Source of the DNA: Streptomyces sp. NBC_01351
GTDB taxonomy: Bacteria > Actinomycetota > Actinomycetes > Streptomycetales > Streptomycetaceae
Direction of reading: 5' to 3'
NCBI RefSeq assembly: GCF_036237315.1
Contig: NZ_CP108356.1
Span: 2,910,501 to 2,974,500, forward strand
Length of the DNA: 64,000 bases
The position numbers and the translations under genes were made by a program. The notes beneath the pieces were generated by a model. That model worked only from the letters and a program-made list of their open reading frames with translations. It was not told the origin of the DNA and made no database searches. Position 1 is the stretch's first letter; each line of letters opens with the position of its first letter. Of the stretch, positions 52,460 through 60,994 are shown in pieces.

Positions 52460-53824
52460 TCACGAGCCGTTCGCCGATCCCAGGACGACGTCCAGCGTCC
52501 GCTCCCGGCCCTCGCGGAGCACGGTCAGCGTCAGCCGGTCTCCCGGCCGGTGGGCCCTGATCTTCACGATGAGCTCGTCACCGCCCCGTACGCGCTGCCC
52601 GTCCACCTTGGTGATCACGTCGCCGGCCTTGATCCCGGCGCGGGCGCCGGGCCCGCCGGAGACCACGGACGGCTTGCCGTCCTCGGCCTTGTCCCCGACC
52701 CGGGCTCCGTCGCCCGTGTACTCCATGTCGAGGGTGACGCCGATCACGGGGTGCGTGGCCCGGCCGGTGCGGATGAGTTCTTCGGCGACGCGCTTGCCCT
52801 GGTTGATGGGGATCGCGAAGCCGAGGCCGATCGAGCCGCCCTGCCGGTCGGGGTCGTCCTTGTCGGCGCCCCGGATCGCGCTGTTGATGCCGACCACGTG
52901 GGCCTTGGAGTCGAGGAGGGGGCCGCCGGAGTTGCCCGGGTTGATGGGGGCGTCGGTCTGGAGGGCGTCGACGTAGCTGATGTCGCTGCCGTCGCCCTTG
53001 TCCCCGCCCGCGGTGACGGGCCGGCCGGTGGCGCTGATGATGCCGGCGGTGACGGTGTTGGACAGGTCGAAGGGGGCGCCGATGGCCACCACCGGGTCGC
53101 CGACCTTCACGTTCTCCGAGTTGCCGAGGCTCAGCGGCTGGAGCCCGCGCACCCCGCTGACCTTGACCACGGCCAGGTCGTATCCGGAGTCGCGGCCGAC
53201 CAGCTCGGCGGTGACGCTCTCGCCGGTGCTGAAGGTGACCGCTATCTCCTTGGCGTCGGCGACCACGTGATTGTTGGTCAGGATGTGACCCTGCTGGTCG
53301 AGTACGAAGCCGGTTCCCGTGCCGCCGCCCTTGTCGCTCCGCACGTGCAGGGTGACCACCCCGGGCAGCGCCGTGGCCGCGATGCCGGCCACGCTGTCCG
53401 GTGCCCGGCCCTTGTCCGCGATCCCCGCCTGGGGCAGCTCCAGCCGGGTACTGCTCTGCCGCTCGGCGAGCACGCCGAGGTAGCCGCCGATGCCGCCCGC
53501 GAGCAGGGCGGTGCCCACGCTGAGGGCCACCACCTGCCAGAGCCTGAATCCGCGCCCCTCGCGGCCCCGGTCGACGACCTGGAGGGGCTGGGCGCCCCAC
53601 GGGTCGTACCGCACCCCGTGGGCCGTCTCCTGCTGCCCGCCCGCGTCCTGGACCGGCCCCTGACCCGCGCCCTCCCGAACCGGGCCCTCGGGACCGCTTT
53701 CAGGGCCGCTGTCGGTCCCGCCCTCGGGCCTCGGGGCCGGGACACCTTCCCCGCGGCCCTCGGCCACGCCCTGGGGCCGGCTCCACCACGACGGAGCCGG
53801 TTCGGTCTGCTGCCTGTCGGCCAT
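52460..53824 (-). CDS. Membrane-anchored HtrA-like serine protease with PDZ domain
   Basis: A 454-residue protein with a disordered cytosolic N-terminus (Pro/Gly/Glu-rich), one transmembrane helix (VVALSVGTALLAGGIGGYLG, around residue 105), a trypsin-like domain with the His TNNHVVADAK, Asp SGYDLAVVKV and Ser PGNSGGPLL, and a C-terminal PDZ domain (GPGARAGIKAGDVITKVDG). It degrades misfolded envelope proteins and may act on the anti-sigma factor. The ATG at 53824 has GGAG 6 nt upstream. It lies between tatB and the anti-sigma gene, and both neighbours fit an envelope-stress operon. Confidence 0.92.
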   Translation of the reverse strand: MADRQQTEPAPSWWSRPQGVAEGRGEGVPAPRPEGGTDSGPESGPEGPVREGAGQGPVQDAGGQQETAHGVRYDPWGAQPLQVVDRGREGRGFRLWQVVALSVGTALLAGGIGGYLGVLAERQSSTRLELPQAGIADKGRAPDSVAGIAATALPGVVTLHVRSDKGGGTGTGFVLDQQGHILTNNHVVADAKEIAVTFSTGESVTAELVGRDSGYDLAVVKVSGVRGLQPLSLGNSENVKVGDPVVAIGAPFDLSNTVTAGIISATGRPVTAGGDKGDGSDISYVDALQTDAPINPGNSGGPLLDSKAHVVGINSAIRGADKDDPDRQGGSIGLGFAIPINQGKRVAEELIRTGRATHPVIGVTLDMEYTGDGARVGDKAEDGKPSVVSGGPGARAGIKAGDVITKVDGQRVRGGDELIVKIRAHRPGDRLTLTVLREGRERTLDVVLGSANGS

Positions 53825-53878
53825 GGGCGCTCCCCGCGTACCTATGCGCATGTGCCGCAGATTCAATCAGGTCCCGGG

Positions 53879-54586
53879 TCAGCGCAGCAGGGAGACCGGG
53901 CGCGGGGTACCCGAGGGGGTGGGGTGCAGCGGCGGCAGCGGGGTCGCCAGGGTCGACAGGAGGGTCGGGCCGGTGGCGGGCGACGGCTCCCGGTCGCGGA
54001 CCGCGGCGTCGGCCACGGAGACCACGGGGCCGGGCCGGGAGGCGGGGACGGGCCCGGCCGGGTGTGTCGTACCGCGGACGTTCGGCTCGGCGATCTCCAT
54101 CGGCAGCGCACCGCCCAGGGCGAGCGCGGCCAGCGACACGGCTCCCGCCGCGACGTAGGCGAACCGGCGGCGCGGACGGCCGACTTCATGGATCCGGAAG
54201 CCCTGCTCCTGCGGCCGGAGGGACGAAGGCGCCAGGGCGTACGCGAACGAGCCGAAGGGATCGGCCGGCTGATCGCCGCCGGGACCGCCTGGACCGCCGG
54301 GACCCGCCGAACCGGGCGGCCCCATGAGGCCGGACGGGCCGTCGAGACCGCCACCCGGCAGCCCCTGCAGCCGTGCCAGCAGACCGGCGGACAGCGGCGG
54401 CGGCGCGCTCTCCACGAACATGCTCTTCAGCCGGCGCTGCGCGTCGGCCTCGGCCTTGCACTTGGCGCACGTCGCCAGGTGGGCCAGTACCCGCTCGCGG
54501 GCGTCGTGGTTCAGCTCCCCGTCCACCAGGGCGGCGAGCCGGTCGCCCAGGTGCTGTTCGGCGGGGGACGGACTGACTCCGCTCAC
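53879..54586 (-). CDS. Zinc-binding anti-sigma factor (RseA type)
   Basis: This 235-residue protein has an N-terminal zf-HC2 anti-sigma domain ([20 protein letters not shown]) with the H-x3-C-x2-C motif HLATCAKC. A Gly/Pro-rich linker follows, then one transmembrane helix ([20 protein letters not shown], around residue 150) and an extracellular Pro/Thr tail. It would hold the adjacent ECF sigma factor inactive at the membrane. The GTG start overlaps the sigma stop codon (GTGA), so stoichiometric coupling is likely. Confidence 0.88.
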   Translation of the reverse strand: MSGVSPSPAEQHLGDRLAALVDGELNHDARERVLAHLATCAKCKAEADAQRRLKSMFVESAPPPLSAGLLARLQGLPGGGLDGPSGLMGPPGSAGPGGPGGPGGDQPADPFGSFAYALAPSSLRPQEQGFRIHEVGRPRRRFAYVAAGAVSLAALALGGALPMEIAEPNVRGTTHPAGPVPASRPGPVVSVADAAVRDREPSPATGPTLLSTLATPLPPLHPTPSGTPRPVSLLR

Positions 54587-55359
54587 TCGGCTCCGCCCTC
54601 TCCCCCGGCGCCGGGCGCACCCACCGACGCACCCGCGAGCGCGCGCTGCTCGGCGCGGGCCTCGGGGGAACGGTGCTTGAGCGCCTTGCGCAGGTGCGAG
54701 CGGCCCCGGTGGATGCGGCTGCGCACGGTGCCGAGCTTCACGCCGAGGGTGGCGGCGATCTCCTCGTACGACAGGCCCTCGATGTCGCACAGCACCACGG
54801 CCGCGCGGAACTCGGGCGCGAGGGTGTCCAGCGCCTGCTGGACGTCCGCGTCGAAGTGGGTGTCGTGCAGCACCTGCTGGGGGTTCGGCTCGCGGCTCGG
54901 CAGCCGCTCGGCGGCGTCGTCGGCGAGCGCGTCGAAGCGGATCCGCTGCTTGCGGCGCACCATGTCCAGGAAGAGGTTCGTGGTGATGCGGTGCAGCCAG
55001 CCCTCGAAGGTGCCGGGCGTGTACGTGGACAGCGAGCGGAAGACACGGACGAAGACCTCTTGGGTCAGGTCCTCGGCGTCGTGCTGGTTGCCCGTCAGAC
55101 GGTAGGCAAGGCGGTAGACCCGCGCGCTGTGCGTGCTGACGATCTCCTCCCACGAGGGAGGGGTCCACGCCTGGGAGCCCGCATCGGCGGCAAAGGTCGC
55201 GGTGGTTGCGGTGGCGGTGTGGAAGCTGTCAGCAATGTAGGTCACGGATTTCGGCTCACCGGCCGACCAGAAGAGGCGTCTCAACACGCCCCCACGATCC
55301 ACAGGCGCAGCCGCACCTCCCCTGTCGGCTCTGGTGGTGTCCAGCGGAGTCCCTACCAT
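54583..55359 (-). CDS. ECF RNA polymerase sigma factor (mycobacterial SigE-like)
   Basis: A 258-residue ECF sigma factor. Region 2 has [29 protein letters not shown] and [22 protein letters not shown]. Region 4 has [44 protein letters not shown]. The N-terminal extension (about 75 residues) and Gly/Ala tail are variable. Synteny with rseA-htrA-tatB places it with M. tuberculosis SigE, not with the protein named SigE in S. coelicolor. The ATG at 55359 has GAGGGG upstream; a GTG lies 6 nt earlier. It is divergent from the methyltransferase gene. Confidence 0.92.
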   Translation of the reverse strand: MVGTPLDTTRADRGGAAAPVDRGGVLRRLFWSAGEPKSVTYIADSFHTATATTATFAADAGSQAWTPPSWEEIVSTHSARVYRLAYRLTGNQHDAEDLTQEVFVRVFRSLSTYTPGTFEGWLHRITTNLFLDMVRRKQRIRFDALADDAAERLPSREPNPQQVLHDTHFDADVQQALDTLAPEFRAAVVLCDIEGLSYEEIAATLGVKLGTVRSRIHRGRSHLRKALKHRSPEARAEQRALAGASVGAPGAGGEGGAE

Positions 55360-55537
55360 AGCCACCCCCTCTGTCAGCTCCGGATAAGCCTTTTTGCTCT
55401 ATCTTTACGCGGTTCTTAGATCTCGGAGCGGTCCCGGCTGGCGATCTGCCCGGCGCCGTCCCTTCTGATCCCGTCTCCACCCCTCACAACGCCCGGTCCC
55501 ATCTGCGGGTTCCCGACGCCAACGGATACAGTCACCG

Positions 55538-56200
55538 TTGCGCCAACTATGGGGACAGGAGAGGGTCATTACCGGCAACCGGCAGACGAGCTGGGCGTTC
55601 GCCGACGCGTTTGTCGCCGAGGACGACGCTCTGCGGTGGGCCCGCGACCGGTCCAGGGAAGCGGGCCTGCGCTCGGTCTCCCCCGGTACCGGGGCCGCGC
55701 TGCGCCTGCTGGCCGCCACCGCGGACGCCAAGGCGGTCGCCGAGATCGGCACCGGAACCGGCGTCTCCGGCATCCACCTGCTCCACGGAATGCGCCCCGA
55801 CGGGGTGCTGACCACGGTGGATCCCGAACCGGACCGGCAGGCCTTCGCCCGCCAGGCCTTCCGCGCCGCCGGCTTCGCGGGCAACCGCGCCCGCTTCATC
55901 CCCGGCCGCGCCCTCGACGTACTGCCCCGGCTCGCCGACGGCGGGTACGACCTCGTCTTCTGCGACGGGGACCCCTCCGAGTCCCTCGACTACCTCGCTG
56001 AATCGTTGCGCCTGCTGCGCCCGGGCGGACTGGTGTGCTTCGAGGGAGTCTTCTCCGACGGCCGTACGGTCGACTCCGCGGCCCAGCCCGTGGAGGTGCT
56101 CCGCGTCCGCGAGCTGCTGCGCAGCGTCCGCGAGAGCCCGGCCCTGGAGGCCGCGCTGCTCCCGGTGGGCGACGGCCTGCTGTGCGCCGTACGCCGCTGA
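55538..56200 (+). CDS. SAM-dependent O-methyltransferase
   Basis: This 220-residue Rossmann methyltransferase has motif I VAEIGTGTGVSGIHLL, an acidic TVDPEPDRQ, YDLVFCDGDPSES and LRLLRPGGLVCFEGV. This is the class I metal-dependent O-methyltransferase family, and the gene neighbours sigE in mycobacteria as well (Rv1220c). The substrate is unknown. The start is unclear: TTG at 55538 lacks a ribosome site, whereas AGGAGAGG lies just before an in-frame ATT at 55568. Confidence 0.85.
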   Translation: MRQLWGQERVITGNRQTSWAFADAFVAEDDALRWARDRSREAGLRSVSPGTGAALRLLAATADAKAVAEIGTGTGVSGIHLLHGMRPDGVLTTVDPEPDRQAFARQAFRAAGFAGNRARFIPGRALDVLPRLADGGYDLVFCDGDPSESLDYLAESLRLLRPGGLVCFEGVFSDGRTVDSAAQPVEVLRVRELLRSVRESPALEAALLPVGDGLLCAVRR

Positions 56201-56270
56201 GCCCGCGGCCGTAGGCCCGTAGACCCGTAGGCCCCGTAAAAACGCAAGCCCTGTACGCCCCTACGGCCCG

Positions 56271-56888
56271 TCAGCGCAGCAGCGCGAAGGTCAGGGCCGC
56301 CGTGCCGCCCAGAGCGGCTCCGGCGAGGAGCTGAGCCGGGGTGTGCGCCTTCAGCACCAGCCGCGACCACCCGACGGCCGCCGCGAGCAGGGCCGCGGGG
56401 AGCACCGGCGCTCCGAAGACGAGGAGCAGGATCATCACGGTGCCGCCGGCCACCGACATGTGGATGGATATCTGCCAGCCGACGGTCACCAGCAGGGACG
56501 AGACCAGGCCGACGAGCATCGCGACGACGAGGGCGAAGACGTCCGCCGGAGCTCCGAGCACGCGCAGGAGCGTGATCCCGGCGGCGACGGAGAGCAGGCT
56601 CAGCGCCATCGGGACCACCCGCTGGCGCCGTACGCGTATGTGCTGATCGGTCAGCGCCCCGCGGCGCACGCCGAGCACGATGATCCCGATCGGGACCACC
56701 CCGCAGAACAGAGCGCCGAGCAGCCCCCAGCCGAGGCCGGCCCAGGAAAGCGTGCTGTGCCAGCCGATCAGCAGGAGCAGGCCCACGACCAGGTTCGCCG
56801 GCGCCAGCGCGTCGGTGAGGATCCGGGCCGCCTTCTGGCGGGGGGTGCAGTCCGCGAAGGCGGGCGGGGCGGGCGGGGAAAACGTCAC
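56271..56888 (-). CDS. PAP2-like membrane phosphatase family protein
   Basis: This 205-residue protein has five or six hydrophobic helices and a PAP2-superfamily C-terminus: ISIHMSVAGG and VGWSRLVLKAHTPAQLLAGAA, matching the SGH and SRxxxxxHxxxD motifs in part (the final Asp is replaced). It may act on lipid phosphates; loss of the last acid makes activity uncertain. The GTG at 56888 has GGAG 7 nt upstream. Confidence 0.75.
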   Translation of the reverse strand: MTFSPPAPPAFADCTPRQKAARILTDALAPANLVVGLLLLIGWHSTLSWAGLGWGLLGALFCGVVPIGIIVLGVRRGALTDQHIRVRRQRVVPMALSLLSVAAGITLLRVLGAPADVFALVVAMLVGLVSSLLVTVGWQISIHMSVAGGTVMILLLVFGAPVLPAALLAAAVGWSRLVLKAHTPAQLLAGAALGGTAALTFALLR

Positions 56889-56940
56889 GGCACGGCTCCG
56901 GCGGTCATGATCAAGGCCAGCGTCAGGTCCTGGACACAAC

Positions 56941-56973
56941 GCTGCCCCGATCGCTCATCGCGATCGGGGCAGC
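56941..56973. terminator. Terminator between the DUF3117 and PAP2-like genes
   Basis: The 13-bp stem GCTGCCCCGATCG/CGATCGGGGCAGC lies downstream of the DUF3117 gene (minus strand). Confidence 0.8.
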
Positions 56974-57007
56974 GCAGAGAATGCAGAATGCAGTTGGTGC
57001 CGACGTG

Positions 57008-57175
57008 TCAGCCGACGACCTTCTTCAGGGCGTCACCCAGGGCGTCCGCCTCGTCCGGGGTCAGCTCGACGACAAGCCGACCGCCGCCCTCGAGCGGTAC
57101 GCGCATGACGATGCCCCGCCCCTCCTTGGTGACCTCGAGCGGGCCGTCGCCCGTCCGCGGCTTCATGGCCGCCAT
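57008..57175 (-). CDS. DUF3117 small protein
   Basis: A 55-residue protein starting MAAMKPRTGDGPLEVTKEGR, a near-invariant actinobacterial DUF3117 family, with a beta-rich middle and a C-terminal helix (DEADALGDALKKVVG). It corresponds to Rv1211. The function is unknown. The ATG at 57175 gives exactly the family length; the frame is open further upstream. It is followed by a strong terminator. Confidence 0.93.
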   Translation of the reverse strand: MAAMKPRTGDGPLEVTKEGRGIVMRVPLEGGGRLVVELTPDEADALGDALKKVVG

Positions 57176-57508
57176 GCTCGTTCCCCTTCCTGAAACCAGC
57201 TCATCGTCAGCCGACGGCCCCATTCAGGCGCCTAGTACCCGGCATCGAACACATTGCTTCCCGGCCATTATCCCGCATGTCAGGACCCGATGACCAACAT
57301 CGCCGGTGAACGCTTCGGCAACGCGCTCGGCCAAAACCACTCATTTCGGGGACCCAGCTGCGATACTTCGCCGCTGCAGCCCACCACTACGGTGCCGTTT
57401 CTTTGACGCACATCACATGTGCGCGTGCCGTCCGGTCCGCCATGCTGGCCCTTGCACCGTCCGGTACCGGCCGGTAGCCAAGCCCGCGACGAAGGGGGAC
57501 CCCCTGCC
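57176..57508. other. 330-bp intergenic region (divergent promoters)
   Basis: No supported gene is present. The stretch 57240-57420 is AT-richer than its surroundings and should carry the divergent promoters of the DUF3117 and enoyl-CoA hydratase genes. I see no known operator or RNA motif. Confidence 0.5.
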
Positions 57509-58312
57509 ATGGCCGACAGCGTGCTCTACGAAGTGAGCGACGGACTCGCGACCGTCACGATCAACCGCCCGGACGCGATGAACGCCATGAACACCGAGGC
57601 CAAGGTCGCCCTGCGCGACGCGGTCCGGGCGGCGGCAGCGGACCCGGCGGTACGGGCCGTGCTGCTGACCGCGGCCGGCACCCGGGCCTTCTGCGTGGGT
57701 CAGGACCTCAAGGAGCACATCGGGAACCTCGCGGCGGACCGCGAGACCGGCTCCTCGCTGACGATGAGCACGGTCGCGGAGCACTACAACCCGATCGTCC
57801 GGGCGCTGACGGAGATGCCGAAGCCCGTGGTGGCCGGGGTCAACGGCGTCGCGGCCGGGGCCGGCTTCGGTTTCGCGCTCGCGGCCGACTTCCGGGTCGT
57901 CGCGGACACCGCGTCGTTCAACACCTCGTTCGCCGGGGTGGCGCTGACCGCCGACTCCGGGGTCTCCTGGACCCTCCCCCGCCTGATCGGCGCCTCCCGG
58001 GCCTCGGACCTGCTGCTCTTCCCGCGCTCGGTGAAGGCCCAGGAGGCGTTCGAGCTCGGCATCGCCAACCGCCTGGTGCCCGCGGAGTCGCTGCACGCCG
58101 AGGCCGAGGCCGTGGCCCGCGCCCTGGCCGCCGGTCCGACCGTCGCGTACGCCGCGCTGAAGGAGTCCCTGGCCTACGGGGCCTCGCACTCCCTCGCGGA
58201 GGCCCTGGAGCACGAGGACGTCCTGCAGACCCGCGCGGGCGCCTCCGAGGACCACTCCATCGCCGTCCAGGCCTTCCTCGCGAAGCAGCCGCCGAAGTAC
58301 CTGGGCCGCTAG
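57509..58312 (+). CDS. Enoyl-CoA hydratase/isomerase family protein
   Basis: This 267-residue crotonase-fold protein has TRAFCVGQDLKEH (oxyanion strand 1), GVNGVAAGAGFGFALAADFRV (oxyanion strand 2) and GVSWTLPRLIG. At the second catalytic-acid position it has a Asp/Ser (TADSGVSW), as in 1,2-epoxyphenylacetyl-CoA isomerase-like enzymes (PaaG). It acts on acyl-CoA thioesters. The ATG at 57509 has AAGGGGG about 11 nt upstream. The precise substrate cannot be determined. Confidence 0.88.
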   Translation: MADSVLYEVSDGLATVTINRPDAMNAMNTEAKVALRDAVRAAAADPAVRAVLLTAAGTRAFCVGQDLKEHIGNLAADRETGSSLTMSTVAEHYNPIVRALTEMPKPVVAGVNGVAAGAGFGFALAADFRVVADTASFNTSFAGVALTADSGVSWTLPRLIGASRASDLLLFPRSVKAQEAFELGIANRLVPAESLHAEAEAVARALAAGPTVAYAALKESLAYGASHSLAEALEHEDVLQTRAGASEDHSIAVQAFLAKQPPKYLGR

Positions 58313-58407
58313 GCCGCTCCTCCCGGCGCGGGCCGGTTGCGGCCGGTTGCGGCCGGGGCCGGCCCAGCCGGGGCGGGGTCGGGGGCTGGCGGCCCGGCCT
58401 GGGTGGG

Positions 58408-58911
58408 TTACTCGGTGTCGAACCAGTCCCGGCCGGCTGCCCAGTGGCCGACCCATTCGGCGAATCCTCCGGCGAAGGGGAGGGCTCCCTCGCCGGTGAT
58501 GAGCCAGACGCGGCCGCGGTCCGCTCCGGTGACGACGAGGTGCCAGTTCATCCCGCAGCCGTCGGTGCCGAGCACGATCGAGCCGTGGTCGAAGACCGGG
58601 GCGAGCCGCGCCTCGAACTCCTCGACGCTCTCCTCGCCCTCGTCGTCCTCCCAGGGCCACGGCTCCGTCAGCGGGAAGGGCTCGGCGAGCAACCGCTCGC
58701 GGCGGCCGTGCCCCCAGTCGGCCGGCATGGCCGCCAGCGGGAGCAGCCCGTAGTGCGGGGGCCCGGCGAGGGATCCGTCGCAGATCTCCGCCACGAACGT
58801 CCGGTACGGCTCGGGGAGCACGATCGCGTGCTCCGCCTCGAAGGCGCGTACGGCGTCCCAGCCGAGCGGGGGCGTGCCCGTGCCGAGCAGGAGGGCGTAT
58901 TCGGTGTCCAT
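58408..58911 (-). CDS. SMI1/KNR4-family protein
   Basis: This 167-residue protein has the SMI1/KNR4 (SUKH) fold pattern: LGWDAVRAFEAEHAIVLPEPYRTFVAEICDGS at the N-terminus, PHYGLLPLA and a C-terminal AEWVGHWAAG helix. SUKH proteins are often immunity proteins of contact-dependent toxins, but many are housekeeping singletons; no toxin gene is adjacent here. The ATG at 58911 is chosen for domain fit; the ribosome site is weak. It lies downstream of tag, on the same strand. Confidence 0.85.
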   Translation of the reverse strand: MDTEYALLLGTGTPPLGWDAVRAFEAEHAIVLPEPYRTFVAEICDGSLAGPPHYGLLPLAAMPADWGHGRRERLLAEPFPLTEPWPWEDDEGEESVEEFEARLAPVFDHGSIVLGTDGCGMNWHLVVTGADRGRVWLITGEGALPFAGGFAEWVGHWAAGRDWFDTE

Positions 58912-58944
58912 GCGGACTGGATACCAGCGGGCCACCGGGCCCGG

Positions 58945-59523
58945 TCAGGCGGGGTCGCGGGAGGCGCAGTCGGCCAGGTGGTCGTTGACCAGGCCGCAGG
59001 CCTGCATCAGGGCGTAGGCGGTCGTGGGGCCGACGAAGCGGATGCCGGCCTTCTTCAGCGCCTTGGCCAGCGCGGTGGACTCGGGGGTGACCGCCGGGAC
59101 GTCGGCGATGGTCCGCGGGGCCCGGCCGGGCATCGAAGGGGCGTGCGACCAGATCAGCGCGTCCAGCTCGCCCGGCTCCCACCCGGCGAGCACCTTCGCG
59201 TTGGCGAGGGTCGCCTCGATCTTGGCGCGGTTGCGGATGATCCCCTCGTCGGCGAGGAGGCGCTCCGCGTCCGCCGGTCCGAACTCCGCGACCGCCGCGA
59301 TCTCGAAGGCCGCGAAGGCCTTCCGGAAGCCCTCGCGCCGCCGCAGGATCGTGATCCACGACAGGCCCGACTGGAACGCCTCCAGGCACAGCCGCTCGTA
59401 CAGCGCGTCGTCGCCGTGGACCGGGCGGCCCCACTCGGTGTCGTGGTAGGCGACGTAGTCCTCCGTAGAGAGCGCCCACGGGCAGCGCAGGGCCCCGTCC
59501 GGGCCCGCGAGCGCGACGCTCAT
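58945..59523 (-). CDS. tag: DNA-3-methyladenine glycosylase I
   Basis: This 192-residue protein has the TagI signature: CPWALSTEDYVAYHDTEWGRPVHGDD, GLSWITILRRREGFRKAFA, and the C-terminal FVGPTTAYALMQACGLVNDH with the zinc-site cysteines and histidine (including ADC near the end). It excises 3-methyladenine in base-excision repair. The ATG overlaps the stop of the DivIVA-like gene, so translation is coupled. Confidence 0.95.
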   Translation of the reverse strand: MSVALAGPDGALRCPWALSTEDYVAYHDTEWGRPVHGDDALYERLCLEAFQSGLSWITILRRREGFRKAFAAFEIAAVAEFGPADAERLLADEGIIRNRAKIEATLANAKVLAGWEPGELDALIWSHAPSMPGRAPRTIADVPAVTPESTALAKALKKAGIRFVGPTTAYALMQACGLVNDHLADCASRDPA

Positions 59524-59891
59524 CGCTCGCCGTGCTTGGTCAGGTCCACCTGGTCGGCCTGCTCGGCCCGGTCCGCGTGGTCCGGCACCGCGTCCTGCGG
59601 TCCGGCCGCGAGATGGGACGTCAGCTGGGCGATCCGCGCGTCGCGCTCCGCCAGCTCCGCCGCCAGCCGGTCCAGTACGTCGTCCACCTCGGCCATCCGG
59701 TACCCGCGCGGGGCGACGGGCAGCCGCAGCGCGTCGATGTCCGCCCGTACGACGGGCCGGGTCTCCGGCAGCGCGTCGGCCACCCGGTCCGGCTCCGCTT
59801 CCGGCAGGACGGCCTCCGAGCCGCCGCCGATCACCGCAAGGGTGACCGCTGCCACGACCACGACCAGCGCGATCATCAAGAAGAAGAACAC
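59520..59891 (-). CDS. Membrane protein with DivIVA-like domain
   Basis: A 123-residue protein with one N-terminal transmembrane helix (FFLMIALVVVVAAVTLAVIG), a linker, then a DivIVA-type segment (VRADIDALRLPVAPRGYRMAEVDDVLDRLAAELAERD) and an acidic tail. It may mark curved membranes or the tip, or regulate the cell envelope. The GTG at 59891 has GGGGAG 6 nt upstream; the frame is open to 59948. It overlaps tag, as in the mycobacterial Rv1209-tagA pair. Confidence 0.85.
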   Translation of the reverse strand: MFFFLMIALVVVVAAVTLAVIGGGSEAVLPEAEPDRVADALPETRPVVRADIDALRLPVAPRGYRMAEVDDVLDRLAAELAERDARIAQLTSHLAAGPQDAVPDHADRAEQADQVDLTKHGER

Positions 59892-59974
59892 GATCAACTC
59901 CCCACGAGAGACTCCGGCCACCAGGTTAAGGTCGCAGACGAGGCGCAAAGGCCGCCGAAGGAGGAAAGAGCAGG

Positions 59975-60835
59975 ATGCTGCGACTGGGCAGGCGCGAGTT
60001 CGACACCCACGAGCCGGTGATCATGGCCATCGTGAACCGGACTCCGGACTCCTTCTACGACCAGGGCGCGACGTTCCTCGACGAGCCGGCCCTGGACCGC
60101 GTCGAGCAGGCGGTCGCCGAGGGCGCCGCGATCATCGACATCGGCGGGGTCAAGGCGGGCCCGGGCGAGCACGTGGACGCAGCCGAGGAGGCGCGGCGTA
60201 CGGTCGGCTTCGTGGCCGAGGTGCGGCGCCGCCACCCCGACGTGGTGATCAGCGTGGACACCTGGCGGCACGAGGTCGGCGAGGCCGTGTGCGAGGCCGG
60301 GGCGGACCTGCTGAACGACGCGTGGGGCGGGGTGGACCCCAAGCTGGCGGAGGTCGCGGCGCGCTACGACGTGGGCCTGGTGTGCACCCACGCGGGCGGG
60401 GTGGAGCCGCGCACCCGGCCGCACCGGGTCGCGTACGAGGACGTGATGGAGGACATCCTGCGCGTCACGGTCGGGCTGGCGGAGCGGGCGGCGGCACTGG
60501 GCGTCCGCCGGGACGCGATCATGATCGACCCGGGCCACGACTTCGGGAAGAACACCCGCCACTCGCTGGAGGCCACGCGCCGGCTGGGCGAGATGACGGC
60601 GACGGGCTGGCCGGTCCTGGTCTCCCTCTCCAACAAGGACTTCGTCGGCGAGACCCTCGACAGGCCGGTCAAGGAGCGCCTGTTGGGCACCCTGGCCACG
60701 ACGGCCGTCTCGGCGTGGCTCGGCGCGCAGGTCTACCGCGTCCACGAGGTCGCCGAGACCCGGCAGATCCTGGACATGGTCGCCTCGATCCAGGGCCACC
60801 GGCCCCCGGCGGTCGCCCGCCGCGGTCTGGCCTGA
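59975..60835 (+). CDS. folP2: FolP2-like dihydropteroate synthase paralogue
   Basis: This 286-residue TIM-barrel pterin-binding protein has VNRTPDSFYDQG in place of NVTPDSFSDGG, DIGGVKAGPG in place of DIGGESTRPG, SVDTWR, LLNDAWGG, CTHAGG and IDPGHDFGKN. The general pterin-binding scaffold is kept, but loop 2 lacks the STRP residues that take part in p-aminobenzoate binding. In mycobacteria the syntenic folP2 (Rv1207) is reported not to substitute for folP1. It is therefore named as a paralogue, not as the folate enzyme. The ATG at 59975 has GGAGG upstream and is divergent from the DivIVA-like gene. Confidence 0.85.
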   Translation: MLRLGRREFDTHEPVIMAIVNRTPDSFYDQGATFLDEPALDRVEQAVAEGAAIIDIGGVKAGPGEHVDAAEEARRTVGFVAEVRRRHPDVVISVDTWRHEVGEAVCEAGADLLNDAWGGVDPKLAEVAARYDVGLVCTHAGGVEPRTRPHRVAYEDVMEDILRVTVGLAERAAALGVRRDAIMIDPGHDFGKNTRHSLEATRRLGEMTATGWPVLVSLSNKDFVGETLDRPVKERLLGTLATTAVSAWLGAQVYRVHEVAETRQILDMVASIQGHRPPAVARRGLA

Positions 60836-60906
60836 GGCGCCGAACGCAGCCCCCGTCCCCGGCGGCCCCCACCCCTCGGGGCGCGGGGCGGGGCCGCTGC
60901 GCGGAG

Positions 60907-60985
60907 CCTTCCCCACCCCGCCCCTTCCCGAACCGGGGCTCCGCCCCAGACCCCGCGCCTCGAACGCCGGCGAGGCAGGATGTGC
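60907..60985. repeat. Dispersed palindromic element, single copy (inverse orientation)
   Basis: GGGGCTCCGCCCCAGACCCCG is followed by the arm GCGCCTCGAACGCCGGCGAG, close to the arm of copy 2. The 5' portion 60907-60955 is nearly the same as 7466-7515 inside adnB. It lies between the convergent folP2-like and LOG-family genes. Confidence 0.8.
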
Positions 60986-60994
60986 CCGGTGGGC

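Noticed and set aside
53879..55359. Naming the sigma factor sigE of S. coelicolor
   Set aside because: The neighbourhood (anti-sigma, HtrA, TatB) is that of mycobacterial sigE; S. coelicolor SigE is a different ECF factor with cse genes, so no symbol is assigned.
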